From: Branchiostoma floridae
Taxonomy: Eukaryota; Chordata; Leptocardii; Amphioxiformes; Branchiostomatidae
Assembly: GCF_000003815.2 (NCBI RefSeq)
Contig: NC_049991.1
Location: 16,848,776 to 16,912,775 of the forward strand
Direction of reading: 5' to 3'
Length of the DNA: 64,000 nt
The position numbers and the translations under genes were made by a program. Below, piece after piece: positions 27,001 through 42,000 of the stretch; within the stretch, counting starts at the first letter, position 1; each line of letters starts with the position of its first letter. The notes below the pieces were generated by a model. It was not told the DNA's origin. It ran no database searches and worked only from the letters and a program-made list of their open reading frames with translations.

Positions 27001-30000
27001 TCGAGTTTGAGAGGATAGCGGGAGTAAACGGATGGCTCATCAGGACAGTCCAGAGCTTCGACCCAACAGACGATCCCCGCCGCATCCGGGTACGCAGGCA
27101 GCTCCAGGCCATCAAAGCCGCAGGTCAGCCATGGTTGTCAGAGATTGTCTCTTCCTATCTTCACCTCGCGCAGTTATCTATGGGGGTTATAATCATGGCG
27201 CTGCTCCCAATGGGAGTCGTGCTATTGCCGTTTGACCCGAAGGCCTCATGTGTTTTGGCGGCCCTCTTTTGACCTGACTTGTGTGCCTATCCGAGATCTG
27301 GCAATGTGACGAGTTCAAGACCCGAAGGACAGCATCCATCACTATGACAGAATATTGAACGTAACCTTTTGAGATTCATCATGGGATAATGTGTTTCCTG
27401 CCTGTAGCATCAAAAGCATTAATGTCCGCCCTGCCGCCACAATCCGTTGATAGTAGATGGGTGCATGAGAAGTGGGGTGTTGAGGGCATTCGGTTCTTAT
27501 CTTTTTCCTTCAGAAAACATTAGCAATGGTAATAAGTACAAATTCGCTTTATTTATGAATTATAGATTTTTGAGTCATTTCAGCGTGTATAGTTGTTGAG
27601 AGTCAACGATTGCTATTTAGGTTCTGTTGGAGGGTTGTTGTCCTTGAAATATCTAAATGAGACTTAGAGTTATCACTTATCAAAACTTTATTGCAAATTC
27701 TTGCCCGTGGGCTAACTGCAGGTAACATAAAAGGGGTACGAACAATATAAAAGAATATAGCAAGTGTCTACTCTGGTATAAAATCTAACTCTAGATTCTG
27801 GGTTATCGGGGTCGACGTCTTTTACGACGACAGTGGAAGAACATAACAAAAATGTGTTTCTTAAAATGGTTGACAAGCAAGATGAAGAGAAGTGTATTAT
27901 TCTGTTTCAGGAGCTCGTATTGTGCTGCTGAACTGCCTGGCCTCCTTTGGTCTGGAGGTGTTACGTCAGGCAGGTGACATGGGTCTGACGGGGGTCGGCT
28001 GGGCCTGGATCGTCACCGATGGTGTCACCGGCATGGTAGGTGGTGGACATGGCTATCTAGCCTGACGTAGCAATGTAGTCACAGACACAGCAAATACAGG
28101 AAACTTTGCAAATTATCTTCTTACCGTTAATTAGTATTCCAAGTATCAAAAGTAACGTAAGAAAAAACATTGTCATTCTGAAACTTCATCGAAGCCATCC
28201 CGTCAACAGCAGATGTTCTGACTCATAGCCATGTATCTGGTACACATCAGTTACACGGATCGTGGCTCCAAATTGGACTTACTGCCGTGGGATAAAACTT
28301 TGAGCAGAGGCACCGACCCTTTAATAGATGATGTGACGTATAGATAGATCCAATTACGCTTTTGGCCTTACGCCCCTCCCCCTGCAGATACCCCTGTTCA
28401 CCCAGATAACAGATCTGGAAAGTTGCCGACAAGTGGAAAACCCGAGCGCGGATGATTGATATTGATTCTGTAACTTTCCAATTTTCAGCGCTGTTAAGAT
28501 AGCTTATGTCCCTAAGCTACGGCTTTTTGACATTCTTATCACCAATGACGATGCCCCGCGTGTACCTGTTGGATGTTTCCAATCCTACAGCCGAAGAGAA
28601 CATCCGATAATGATGATGGATCACCGAGAGGAGCTTGTCACTGGGCTCACAATTGCACAGGATCAATACATCATGTAAAAGTATTTCATGGTCGATCCAT
28701 AGCCTCCCCATCCATGGCGACCTTTAGCAGTGATATCACGTTTATCACTTTACTTGCTGAATTAATCTCCAAGCAGATCTTACGGTGCTATAAGATAGTA
28801 TCAAAGCTGGCCAAGGAGTATAGCCGGCCTAAGGGAGTCAGACGGGCACCGGTAGCATGCATACTCCTAGGCCGGCTTCTTTCCTCTGCCAGCTTTTGAT
28901 ACTATATTATGCTACTGATAGTAGGATCTGCTTGGAGATTATGCTGACTGGCCTGCCGCTGTTCCAATCGTTGTAATTACGTACGAAATACTCTGCCAAA
29001 TGATTAGTTTTGGACCTACAATCCTGGCAAAAGTCCCTTCCAAGCAGTCGCCCATACAGAGACTGTATGTAGACTAAGGGTGGGTACCAGTACAGAAAAT
29101 TCAGGTCCAGGTACTCAGGATCTCCGGACCTGAACCTGAAGCTAATTATCTGTAAAAACCTGTGAATGGGCGATACTCAATTGTCCATTTTACGAAGGAT
29201 TCTTTTTTGTTGAGTATCCGACGTCCATTGGCGTTATAAAATCTTATCTTCGTCACAGTTCGTGTATTCAGAGATAACAATTGCTGCCTCTGTTTTAGAC
29301 CAAGTTTGACTGTAGAAACTTGTTTGACTGTAAAATGACCATCACCTGTCCTCTTGTTATTTTCTTGGGCCTTTAAGACTTCAAAACGTAACCGCCTGAC
29401 GCTATAATCTGTTCATTTTCGAATCGGTTCAACATCCGGTCTTTCACCTTTTCGTTCATCATCTTTCTCTCAGGTCCATTTTTTCTGGACCAGTCAAACA
29501 AGAAAAACGGTTTTGTACCGGTACCCATTTCTACTGTGAGCAAGTGATTCATCTTAAGCCTGGTGATGCCTGTAAATGATATCTTTTAAGAGACGCCCGA
29601 ACGCAACGTCGGTAGGAAGTCAATGAATAAGGCAAACTCAGTTTCCCAATGGGTAACTAATAGCCCAAGTTCGTGGCCGCTACGGGATACTCATAACTTA
29701 AGTGCAAAGAGGTGCGTTATGTCGTCTTATTACACCATTTATCATCCGCCAGGGGCCATGCCTCATGCACCTTCTTCCGAGAATACCTCCTTCTACATCA
29801 ACTGTTGCTCAGCGAAGCCCAGATAATCACTGCCACGCCGTAAGGTCATGTGTTCTGTGGCAATGAATCATAGATACGGGGGAAGAGTTGCTGGTTTCTT
29901 GGACGGCCTGGCCTCTAGAGTCTTCATCTTTGAACTGTTAAAGCCTGATATTTGCAAGATACTTTTAATGATTGTATAATAAGCTTTCTGCAGCTGGGAG

Positions 30001-33000
30001 GGGGCTCAGCGGACAGTTACAGTTAGTCTCCAAGCAGACCCTACGGTGCCTTAGAGATAGAATCAAAGCTGGCTAAGGAGTATAGCCGGCCAAAGGGATT
30101 CAAACGGGCACCGGTGCCGGTTATACTCCTTGGTATGTTCAGTTTTGATACTATCTCTAAGGCACCATAGGGTCTGCTTTGAGACTAAGTTACAGTCAGC
30201 AAACAAACGACAAACGACAATGGCCTCAGTACCAGCACTGCGCAAAGGGGCGATGATGATGATAATGATGATAGTGATAAGCGTTCTGTATTACTGAGAA
30301 GACACCATTACAAAACTGTCAATCATAACGATAACATTATTCGACTTTCAGACGAGTTTCAGGAAAAATGAGACCGTTCCTCGCCACCTGCTGGGCCTGC
30401 TGGGAGTGAAGCCGGTGGAAGATAAGGGGGAGCTGTTCGGCGACTTCATGAAGCTGTGGTCGTCTGTAGACAGCAACAGGTACCCCGGAGCTGGCGTGTG
30501 GGACATAGAGGTATGGAGAGGAACGCATCTCAATCGAGTTTGGTTATCTATATTTCACTTCAAGACAACTGGGCTGCCTCGTCAACTTATAAAAGTTGAT
30601 TTCCTAAGTTGAGGGCCCGGCATATACAGAACAAGACATGTTGCAGTCAATATGGTGGAGATGCAAAACAAATATAGTACGACATGTCAAATAAAATCGT
30701 TGTCTATAACTCAAAGTTTAAGATGTTTAAGAAAATTCAAAATGATAAAAAATTATTTAAGAAGTTTAAGAAAATGAAAAATATGCCACGAGCTAAGGTG
30801 TTGATTAGGCCATGTTGATTTGATTATATGGATGACATCCTCTGGGAACTCCAAAATTGATGCGAGCGAGCGAATAAAAAAAAAGTTTGGCCAAAAAAAA
30901 AAAAGTTGGCTTCAGTATGAAATCAATGTGGCCAGGAAGGTTGAACATAGGACTACAAACACATAGTATGGTATACCAACAGTTAGATGTTGCGACCAGT
31001 ACATCATACGGGTGCGAAACATTTTTTTCCTTCTCGGACCAATCTGAAATAAACAGACCTGAAAAAAAATCAGACGAACGGGGTTCGCCAATTGCAAAAT
31101 GGACACACTATGTCGGCGGGTGTTTGGGGTCTTACCGGCCCAATAAGACAACAAGAGCGAAGTGAGCAGAGGTTATAGTCACGTGTACCAAGTTTCTACA
31201 TGCAAAGGTACAGAGACAGTTAGCCTTTATTACATGAAGATGGGATTTTAAAATGCCAGTGGTAGTCCAATGATCCACCAAAGAGATTTCTTTGTAGCAA
31301 AATTGACCAATTACCATTGTTTTGAGTATTATCAGTTCTCAAGTTTCCAAAGACAATCAGGTCCAGGTTCACGTCCACCTGGAAATGATCCTCTGGACCT
31401 GAACGGGACCTATCCTGAATTTACTGGTACATGTACAAACCCCTACCAAAAATACTTTTTTTTTTCTTTCTGTCCTTTCACATCTTATTCTTTGACTTTT
31501 GAGATTTATTTTGGCATTCTATGGCATCAGTTATCGATTTTCTGATACTTTTTTTCAATCTATGGAATATTTGTGCTCATTTCACAGCTGCTTTGCACAA
31601 TTTACTATGTGGTCCAAAACTTTTTTTTTTTTTGGAAATGGCCGAAAATTGGTGCGAGCGCGGATGTCATCCATATAATCAAATCAACGTGGCCTTAGAA
31701 GGAAATACACGCATCTATAAAGATCTTATTAGAAGGAAATACATGCATCTCAAGATCTGCCTTAGGGCCAGTATAGCGAATGTTGCTGCTCACTAGTTAT
31801 GATTGATACATGCTTCAAAAATTCTTCATTACTGCACAGCGTGACGATTATCTGCGTGGGAGGTTTTATCATTTATGAGGACGTAAATTGCATTGGTGTC
31901 TGCCCTACGCTTTAACTTTTAAGTCTGCAAATAAAACATGCACGCTTTGGATTAGAAGTGCAATATTGTGATATTGCCTGTCGATGAGGAATTAAATGTG
32001 GCCTAGAGCATTAGATAAGGTTAATTGGCGCTCACAGTTTGCCGTTTGTCACACTTCTTCCCATGTACATAAATTCAGCATATTTTTCATATGTACACAC
32101 ATAATTCTTGATCTTTTGTATATCACTTCATTTTTCTACATCTATCTCTGGGTCTGTAAATGCCATCGCATGCTATTTCTTAGCGTCTATCTCGTTGCTG
32201 AAGCAATCCATGGCCACACAAGTATCTAAGTAGGTTCGCACAATATTAATTAAAAGTAATAAATAATAAGCATTCAAGTTGCTAACACAGCAAAACAGAT
32301 ACACCAAATAGCAATTATTCAAGCAATTGGACATGATTTTCCCAAATCTGCATATGAAATCATATCCAGTTGCGTATCATATTAGATACCTGGGTACCTT
32401 CATCGACGTAGCAAAACAGATACATTAAAATTTATCCGCAAAGCAATTTACTAGTATTCGTCATCAGTGATATATATATTTCTTTGATTGCAGTTAGCCA
32501 CTGGACATGGATTTGTAGCAAAATGTATTTCTTTTCATCATAATCATCATAATTTTTGTTGTTTTCCAGGCGTATCCTGCTAAGTTTGTGGACGCCGTGC
32601 TCCTGTTCGCCTTTGCCTACCGCGATCTCCTGCGTGCCGGACAGAGCGTGACCGGGGCGTCTGTGCAGTGTAACAAGTTTCCTTCACAGACATGGAAGCA
32701 CGGCGACACCATGCTGCAGTACCTACGAAAGGTACAGGTGGTATCTCATACTCAAGTAAACAAAAGTACAGCGACTTTCGTAAGGTCTACTACACTATAT
32801 ATCTGAACAAACAGGTGTATACAAATGAACTACCTACATGAATCTCTATGAATAAGTATCTCATAGACATAGCTTTATCCAGATTAGCGTTGTATGTTCA
32901 AAGGTTTAGAATGCAACATGTTTTGATGGATTTATAGGGCAAATACAAGATGATGAATGCACTTTAGTTGGTGGTAGCTATGTATTTCGGGTACGTACAG

Positions 33001-36000
33001 GTATTAATCTTCCAGCACATCTGGCTTTTGACCAGTTTCTAAAAACACGTACGTTTATCTGACATCGTTACCGCCGTAAAAGAAGCTTCTATGCGAGCTA
33101 GCATAGCGCAGTGTAGAAATGAGAGAAATCAATGGAAAATGCATCCATACTAGATACGACTTAGATTCCACTTTGAGTAAAAGCCTTCCACATTCGATAG
33201 ATCACAAAACTCTATGCAAAAGGTCACCCATACGATTTAAACCGCGCGAAAGAGTGAACCACACTATCAAAGTTTTGCCTAAACATCTCATTGCGTCTAG
33301 CACCGATAATTTGCCAGCGTGTGTGTCATATATGAATGATAACTGTATTGATAAAGATGAACGTTGTGGCATCAGTAAATGACATCTGCCAAAGCAATTT
33401 CATCCCGAGATCTCAAGACCATTATCCAGATGTAAACACCCCCCCCCCCCCTGGGGGCTGTAGATGCGATTCTCTGGTACTGCACTATGTCAGATGGTGT
33501 ATTGCATGCGCGACCTGCGTAGCTGCTGTGTCACGCCGAAGGGCGGTTTAATATATTGGCTACAAAGATACAGGTAGTAACATTCAAGTTTTGTCCAATT
33601 TATTTTGAATCGTACCACTTGCACCTTTGGTCACCAATCCAATATGAAATTTCAAGTTCACGCCCAAATTTCATAAATTCATTCGCAGACTGAGACTTCA
33701 TTTCGCTTCAGAAGACGCCTTAAACTGTCCATTTTGAAGCCAGTTTAGAGCTTTAATATTGGTTTGCAAAAGGTCAGGTAATAATGCCAGCCTAACAAAA
33801 TTAGACTGCAAGACTCCAATTTGTTTTATATGGAAGGTTCTGATCTTAATCTAAAATCTATTATAGAGTTTAATTGAAAATTGGAATAGAAATAGGCTTT
33901 GACATAGGACGTTGACTTTCACAGCATTCGGCACAGCGGAATCGAATTTTTCCTTCTTGAATATCCGCATGGAATGGGATAGAGTTGCTTCATCTTATTA
34001 CGTAGAAACGTGCCAACATTGAAATCAAAATATGACATTCTATAGCCCTGGGTCAGGCTAATATCGCTTTGTTTGCCTTTAAAACTCCAGCATTATGACA
34101 TTCTTAATTTTTGATAGACCCACTACACAAAAACAGATAGGTTTCCGACCGATCAAGCATCTATTCCTGATTTACTGTCTTTCTAAATGCGAATCAATGG
34201 TAAGGAACTGTGTGACGGTCTTCCCACAGGTGTCTGAGGAGGGAATCTCCAGTAAGATTCTGTTCAGCGAGGACGGGACGCCAACTCAAGTGGAGTTCGA
34301 TATCGTCAATCTGCAGACAAATGGATGGCAGCGAGTAAGTACCATGAGTCTTCGACTTTGACTTTATTTGGATCCACGATTAATTATCTTGACATTTCTG
34401 TTAGTTATTCTTCCTTCCTACACATAACGTAATAAGATACATCAATACAACATCACTGTGATAACAGATATGACAGAAAGACTACAAAAATAATCACACT
34501 AAAATGACACCAGATACATCATACATGTGCACATTGCTGCAAAATGAGAGAAAATACAAGATCATCCAGTAACTGTCTTATCAAGTGTGTGTAGTCTAAT
34601 AGAATCGTTACAGTACTTAAACCCGATTCCCACTTTCCACAAGAGCCTGTGACCGCTAAGGAACCAAGGGTTTGCCAGAACGCTCAAAGAATTTCATAAC
34701 TAAAGAATTAAATTTTCACGTTTTATGTGGTTTGTTCTGTTTTACTGTTTTCATTGTTACGTCTTGCATCATATCCTCATATCAAACGTAGGGTCACAAA
34801 AACCCGCAGTTGATCTCTGGACGGTCGCTCAGCAATCGTAGTCTTGTGGAAGGAGATCATCAATGGGCTTATATTTTCCTTAACGGCAATCTCCTGTATG
34901 GACCCCAAGAAGACTATAGCTTACGTCACCGCTTTTGGACCTCAAATTATCATGTCAGTTTTCTGTGAAATCACCCTCTCCACTAGCCAATCTGAAGAAT
35001 TAACGATAAGGGTTCTCAGTAAATGTGGACATGAGATTCAGACCAGTCGACGCCAGTTTGGAAGGTCTTGCAGGTCGCACCCCTCGTGCCATACCTGCCA
35101 CAACCATCGACACATGACGTTCAATGTTGCCTAGCCTGTCACAGGTGATCTATCGTTAACGCACACGACGTGACAATACAACGTACCGATTTATCAATAC
35201 AAGCCGCTTTAAGCTGCGAAAGTTTTCGATTATCAGTCAAACTCGGCAATGAAGTATTTGAACGCTGTTTTATATCATCTAAAAGCTGTCCTGCCTGCCA
35301 GGGATTTGCCTCTTGCAGCAGACTCGTGGGCGCCATTAACAGTCGCGTTACGGCAGGCAATAGTTCACTTCAGATACAATAGTCTCTGTACATCTGATTG
35401 CATTACAAAACACTGATTAAAGTTTGGCTCGTCTGTAAATATGAACTTAGTTTCCTCAGGAAAATGAACACCAGCCGACAATGTATTGGGGAGGGTCCAG
35501 AGCTGTCGATAACAAACTGTATATGGCCTCGCACTCTCCGTGCACGTTGATAGTCTCTGTACATCTGATTGCATTACTAAGCACCGATTAAAGTTTGGCT
35601 CGTCTGTAAATATGAACTTAGTTTCCTTAGGAAAATGAACACCAGCCAACGCTGTATTGGAAACGGTCCAGAGCTGCCGATAACAAACTGTATAAGGCCT
35701 CGCACTCTCACAGCACGTTGATAGTCTCTGTACATCTGATTGCATTACAAAACACCGATTAAAGTTTGGCTCGTCTGTAAATATGAACTTAGTTTCCTCA
35801 GGAAAATGAATACCAGCCGACAATGTATTGGAAACGGTCCAGAGCAGCCAGACACAAATTATACGAAGCCTCGCACTCACAAGCATGTTAATATCTGATT
35901 ACAGATATCTAAATATCATATAGACTGTATTTTTACTAAGTTTTCTCGGTCTGTTAGTCCTTTCTTCATCAATGCCCTTAAAGCATGGCTTTCCTTCCAA

Positions 36001-39000
36001 TTTAAGCCACCTGAAACACACCAGGACATACAATCACAGCTTTTATGGCTCAACTCAAATATTACTATAGACAGCAAGCCTATTCACTTTAGAAAGCAAG
36101 CTACTGGTCAAATATTATTTATAAGTAACCTTTTAGATACAAATGGAAAATTTTTGTCATATAAGGAATTATCGCTGAAATTTGGGAAAACTCTTCAAAT
36201 GATGGAATATAATCAAATAATCTCCGCTATCCCAAGCACCTGGAAAAGACATCTTAAGGATAAACCACTTACTATAGGACCTAATGCACCCTTCATATCA
36301 AACTATTCCTGGTTGGGGGCACGTAAGATAAATAAAGATATATACATGACAACTCTTTTAACAAATAACGTAGTCCAAACCCCAGTTAAAATCCAAACAT
36401 ATTGGGAAGAAATACTTGACATAATAATACCATGGAAACAAGTTTTTAGACTGATATACAAGACTACAATATGTCCGAGACTAAGATTTTTCCAATTTAG
36501 GATGTTACATAAATTTCTACCTACCAGAAAAATGTTATATATTTGGAAACTCTCGGACAGCCCTATTTGCATACACTGTGGAAATGAGCAAGAAGATACA
36601 CTGCATCTATTTTGGGAATGTCCAAGAGTTTCCCAATTTTGGAGAGATGTTAAGAAATGGCACGAACGAGTATCGAGTGAACCATTACACATAGATTTAG
36701 CAAGTGTAATTTTGGGTGATCTAACAGTAAATTCCCCTAGGCTGAACAATACACTAATATTAATGGCAAAATTTTTTATTTACAAACAGCAAGAAAAACA
36801 CCTATCATTAAACCATTTTATCTCATATATTAAGACTTCTTACAAATTGGAATTTATAATAGCTTCCAGAAAGAACAAATTGGCAGTTCACTACAGTAAA
36901 TGGGGAGAAATACTTCACATCATTTCTTAAACCCCTCTATTTTCTTTTGTCTTTTGCTACTCTTGTGGTTTTGCATTATTCAATTATTTTCACTAGTATT
37001 TGAAGCGAAATGTTGTATTGATGGTTTCTTATGTGTCTGTACTTTATTTGAGATTATTCTTGTTTAAAAGTTTACCATTAATTTACACTGATGTTACTTT
37101 TCTTATGTAAACGATACTACCTTATACTGCTGTATTAGTTTATTTGGTTGGTATTATTTTCTTCCCGCTGCAGTATTGTTATCTATTTTTGGATCCGTGG
37201 TTTATGTTTATGTTTTGTCTCAGTTATTGTCTCCATCTCTATTGTCATTATGTATTCTTCTGTTATTTCTGTTTATTTGAAATGCAATAAATATTAAAAA
37301 AAAAAAAAAAAAAAAAAATATCTGATTACACATCATCCTGATAGTATACGCTGTTGAGGAAATATTCATCCCAACGTTTCGCGGATAGAAAAATAAATCC
37401 CTCATCATTGCAAGATGCCACCGATGACCTGTGATCGAAACTAGCCGTAAAGTTTATTGCAAAGTTAAAAGTACTTTGTTGGTATGCAATGAGCACCTCC
37501 TGGCCCATTTAGTCCAAGCACATCAAAAGGACCTCAACAGACAAACTTCCTTAGATCTAAAAGAGAAAGTGCCATTAGCACTGAACACAGGAAGGAAAGT
37601 CTTCCGTTGGGACGTGGCGGCGACAAAGAGTCGGCAGATGAAGTGCTCAGGACGACGTTCTAAGGAGTAGGACTTTGTGTTATTTTCAACTGCAGGGCGA
37701 CCTTTTTCTAATTACCCGTTCGATTCCATAACGAATGCCCCTTGTTATGATGCTTTATGCTGAATCTCGTGTGGTGCTGCTGTTGTAGATTTGGGGAGAT
37801 TTGTCATCAATATTTTAAACAATAGCTTTTGTACCACAGAAAGTCGAAGAAGATATCTTTGTTGACAGAAACTCATCTATTTTAACTCTTGAAGAACGTC
37901 GATTGCTTCATGTGTTGTTTTCGACTCTAAGAAAAATGCAGATAAAAAGAATGGCGAATTAGTCAACGTCGGGTCGTCTTTAAGATGGAATCACTCAATT
38001 CCGCCTTCATTTCATGGCTGAATAATTGCCAATCTTCCTTGAATTTCACGCCCGTGGCACTTTATCTATAAGGCATTAGCCTCGGACCGCCCAGCGGCGT
38101 TAACAATGTCCGGTGGGACATGCCGAATCTAAAGACATTGATGTAATCTTTGCCTTATTTCGGGTAACACTGCTGTAGACCATCTGGCCTTCCCATATAA
38201 CTTTAATTGTGAAACCAAACCACTGTTTGACGCTGGCGCCTAACCGAAGTGCTCGGGTGATTTGAAGTGTCAGACGGCAATGCTTCCGGGCTGGAGTAAT
38301 GACGCTCAGGTCATTGTTAGGGCGCTCAGGTCAACCCTCAAAGCCTAGGGTAGGGTCAACGGGTTAACGGAGTTTCCGTCGTAATGGATTCATCGCGACC
38401 CAAGGCAATCGTGCGGTCTGGAGACGCTGTTAGTCATCACTATGTGGACCACGGCAATGTGTTACCTATGATAACTATTATAAAACGCATTCAATCAAAC
38501 ATAATTATGTGCATTTATTTTGTACAGATACAAATGGTGATAGTTGTACTTTTGTGATAACGGAAGGGTTGTAATCAGTCTGTACTTGTTTGTTTTGCTT
38601 TGTGTCCATAGTTATTTGAATATTGTAGAGTAGCAGGATGTGATGCCGAGGATGGTGTAACTGGATACTGGCAGAATGGGAAGGTTGGCTTAGCCCGGAT
38701 CCAAAGGTGATCTCACAGGATGACAGGAAAATGAATATATGTAGACAGAATTAGCAGTAAATTAAAAACATTGAAACAGAACACAAGATATCCAAACCGG
38801 ACGTTCCACTGAAATACCTTAACACATCGCGAGGGGGAATATAACCAATAACATGTCGTTGTCTTACAAAAACATATCTACATACCAAATATCAAAGCAA
38901 TCCATCTAATAGTTCTCTAGTTATCTAATTTAGTAATTATCTTGCTAGACATCGTCCTTACAAACAATCAATGAAACAAGATATGCACCAGAAATAAGTA

Positions 39001-42000
39001 TTTCACGGAGGTATAATATCTTTCATTTCGTCCTGTCTCAGTTGTGTTCATAGTATATGCTTCCGAGTTGTCCCAACCAGCCTACCACCAATTTTGTTGT
39101 TAACTTTAGCATTTCTGCCGTTGTCGACAGGTGGGGTCGTGGAACGATACGGACGGACTGACCATAGACAACAGCGTGACCAGCTTCATGGGCGGCGGAC
39201 AGGTGGAGTTGATGGACGACTACGTCAGTGACCTGCGGAACAGGACCCTCCGTATCGTTACACACCGGGACATCCCGTTCGTCATGAAGAATATGAACGA
39301 CTCTGAAGGGAATCCGCTTCACGGCAACGATCAGTACTCAGGTTCGTGACAAAGAAAAAGCATACGATAAACAGATTCCAAAACATGAAGGGGAATCCGT
39401 TTTATTTCCATTTTTTAGTTCAAAATATGAAAAATCAAATTTCCCTTTCATAAAAATGCAGCCTTCTTGACTTGTTATTTGCAGTTTCAAGAAACTCGCA
39501 TTCAACCAACTTCATGAGCATATATCCTCAAGTAAAGCTGTCCAATTTCTTAGAGGATATGTACTCAGCCTGAAAAGGTTAGGGAGGATCTATCCTATGC
39601 CTAAGAGGGGATGTATCCTCTGCAGGAGAGAGGAAACCTGCTATCTCTGATCTACTGTCGTTTTGCCTTACATTAGCATAATGTTTCTCTGTTCGTATAC
39701 ATAATCCTATGACGCTGTTTCCGGTTTTGTTCAGGACTGTGTATAGACCTTCTGAAGTGGCTCTCGGATCAGCTCGGCTTCCAGTACCGACTGTACCACG
39801 TGGCTGACGACAAGTTCGGCAACAAGGACCGGACGACGGGCCGCTGGAATGGCGTCATAGGAGACCTGGTGTACAAGGTGAGATCCTCCTAGGCTAACGT
39901 CACATTTCCAAACCGGGGACCGGCCGGACTGTTGGGGGAAATGAAAAAAATAGAAATGCATACGTAAGAATATACACCAAAAATGTCCACGACTATTCTC
40001 TTTACGTATTGTATAGTTTGGTGTCTTTTATATCATACTTTTCGAATTCGTTCCCGAAAGCTGCCCAGCCGGGCCCCGGTTTGGAAATGTGACGTAGTCC
40101 TTAGGCGCTGTTGTGTCGAACAGTCGACTGGCGAGTTTAGAGGACACACGAGATCTAGAGGTCGCATTTCGATTCCTGGTTTATATTGTGCCATTGGGAA
40201 AGGCACTTTATACTTCTAATATTTTCCGACTACACGCAGAGATAGGCAATAATATAAGGCACTTGCACTTTTCAATACTGTGCACAGTGGTAGCCTCCAT
40301 AGCAGGCTTTCTGNNNNNNNNNNNNNNNNNNNNNNNNNNNNNNNNNNNNNNNNNNNNNNNNNNNNNNNNNNNNNNNNNNNNNNNNNNNNNNNNNNNNNNN
40401 NNNNNNNNNNNNNNNNNNNNNNNNNNNNNNNNNNNNNNNNNNNNNNNNNNNNNNNNNNNNNNNNNNNNNNNNNNNNNNNNNNNNNNNNNNNNNNNNNNNN
40501 NNNNNNNNNNNNNNNNNNNNNNNNNNNNNNNNNNNNNNNNNNNNNNNNNNNNNNNNNNNNNNNNNNNNNNNNNNNNNNNNNNNNNNNNNNNNNNNNNNNN
40601 NNNNNNNNNNNNNNNNNNNNNNNNNNNNNNNNNNNNNNNNNNNNNNNNNNNNNNNNNNNNNNNNNNNNNNNNNNNNNNNNNNNNNNNNNNNNNNNNNNNN
40701 NNNNNNNNNNNNNNNNNNNNNNNNNNNNNNNNNNNNNNNNNNNNNNNNNNNNNNNNNNNNNNNNNNNNNNNNNNNNNNNNNNNNNNNNNNNNNNNNNNNN
40801 NNNNNNNNNNNNNNNNNNNNNNNNNNNNNNNNNNNNNNNNNNNNNNNNNNNNNNNNNNNNNNNNNNNNNNNNNNNNNNNNNNNNNNNNNNNNNNNNNNNN
40901 NNNNNNNNNNNNNNNNNNNNNNNNNNNNNNNNNNNNNNNNNNNNNNNNNNNNNNNNNNNNNNNNNNNNNNNNNNNNNNNNNNNNNNNNNNNNNNNNNNNN
41001 NNNNNNNNNNNNNNNNNNNNNNNNNNNNNNNNNNNNNNNNNNNNNNNNNNNNNNNNNNNNNNNNNNNNNNNNNNNNNNNNNNNNNNNNNNNNNNNNNNNN
41101 NNNNNNNNNNNNNNNNNNNNNNNNNNNNNNNNNNNNNNNNNNNNNNNNNNNNNNNNNNNNNNNNNNNNNNNNNNNNNNNNNNNNNNNNNNNNNNNNNNNN
41201 NNNNNNNNNNNNNNNNNNNNNNNNNNNNNNNNNNNNNNNNNNNNNNNNNNCCCAGAAAGCCTGCTATGGAGGCTAGCACAGTGGATCAACACAGTGGATC
41301 AACAACCCAATGCCCATACGGCCTCAAACAGGCTATGTGGCCTTCACTTTTTCCTCTTCGGTAAATTTACCAAGAATGTAAGTATATATGAGAGACATTA
41401 ATGGATCATGATGACAAGCCCATAAAACAACGTGATCCGTGTCATTTTGGTTTAAGCCTTTGAAAGCAGGTCAAGCCGAAGGTTACATGTTTAGCTCAAA
41501 AAAGATCAGCCGGCAGAACAATTTTGTTAAGTGGACTTGCAATTGGGTTTGTATGAATGTGTCCTGTGGATGATACCAGTAGTTTTATAGAGTAGTACTC
41601 TCACATTATTAATTGCAGCAAAATATGGTTCATTTGCTTGGTTTTATTTTATTTGGAGAGCTCTTTAAAACAGGACAACAAACTTTAAGAAAGTTTTGAA
41701 CAACCCTCAATCATTGTCAGCAAGCGTTGTCATGCTGCTCTATGGAAGAGCTCAGGATTCTGTTGCTACTGTGCAAAATGAAGATGGCCTGCAATCACCA
41801 AAGAACATTGCAAAGACATAAGCTCAGTATCAAGTGTAATATATAGCTCACTGTCTAGTTTATACGTTTGTACAATCTCCACATTACTCAATGTCTTCTA
41901 GAATTCTTCTGAACTTAGAAGTCCTTTTGTAAATGTTTTATATCGTTGCTTAGAGCTTTAGCCCTGTAGGCAAAACCGTGAGCTAGGCGCTCCCCAGGGA

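Noticed and set aside
40314..41250. A receptor exon hidden in this gap
   Set aside because: Exon 11 ends and exon 12 begins in phase 0, and the protein alignment is continuous across the join (LVYK|KADM).
40113..41401. Long open frames across Ns
   Set aside because: They consist almost entirely of unknown bases. The same holds for the frames over 48799-49872.
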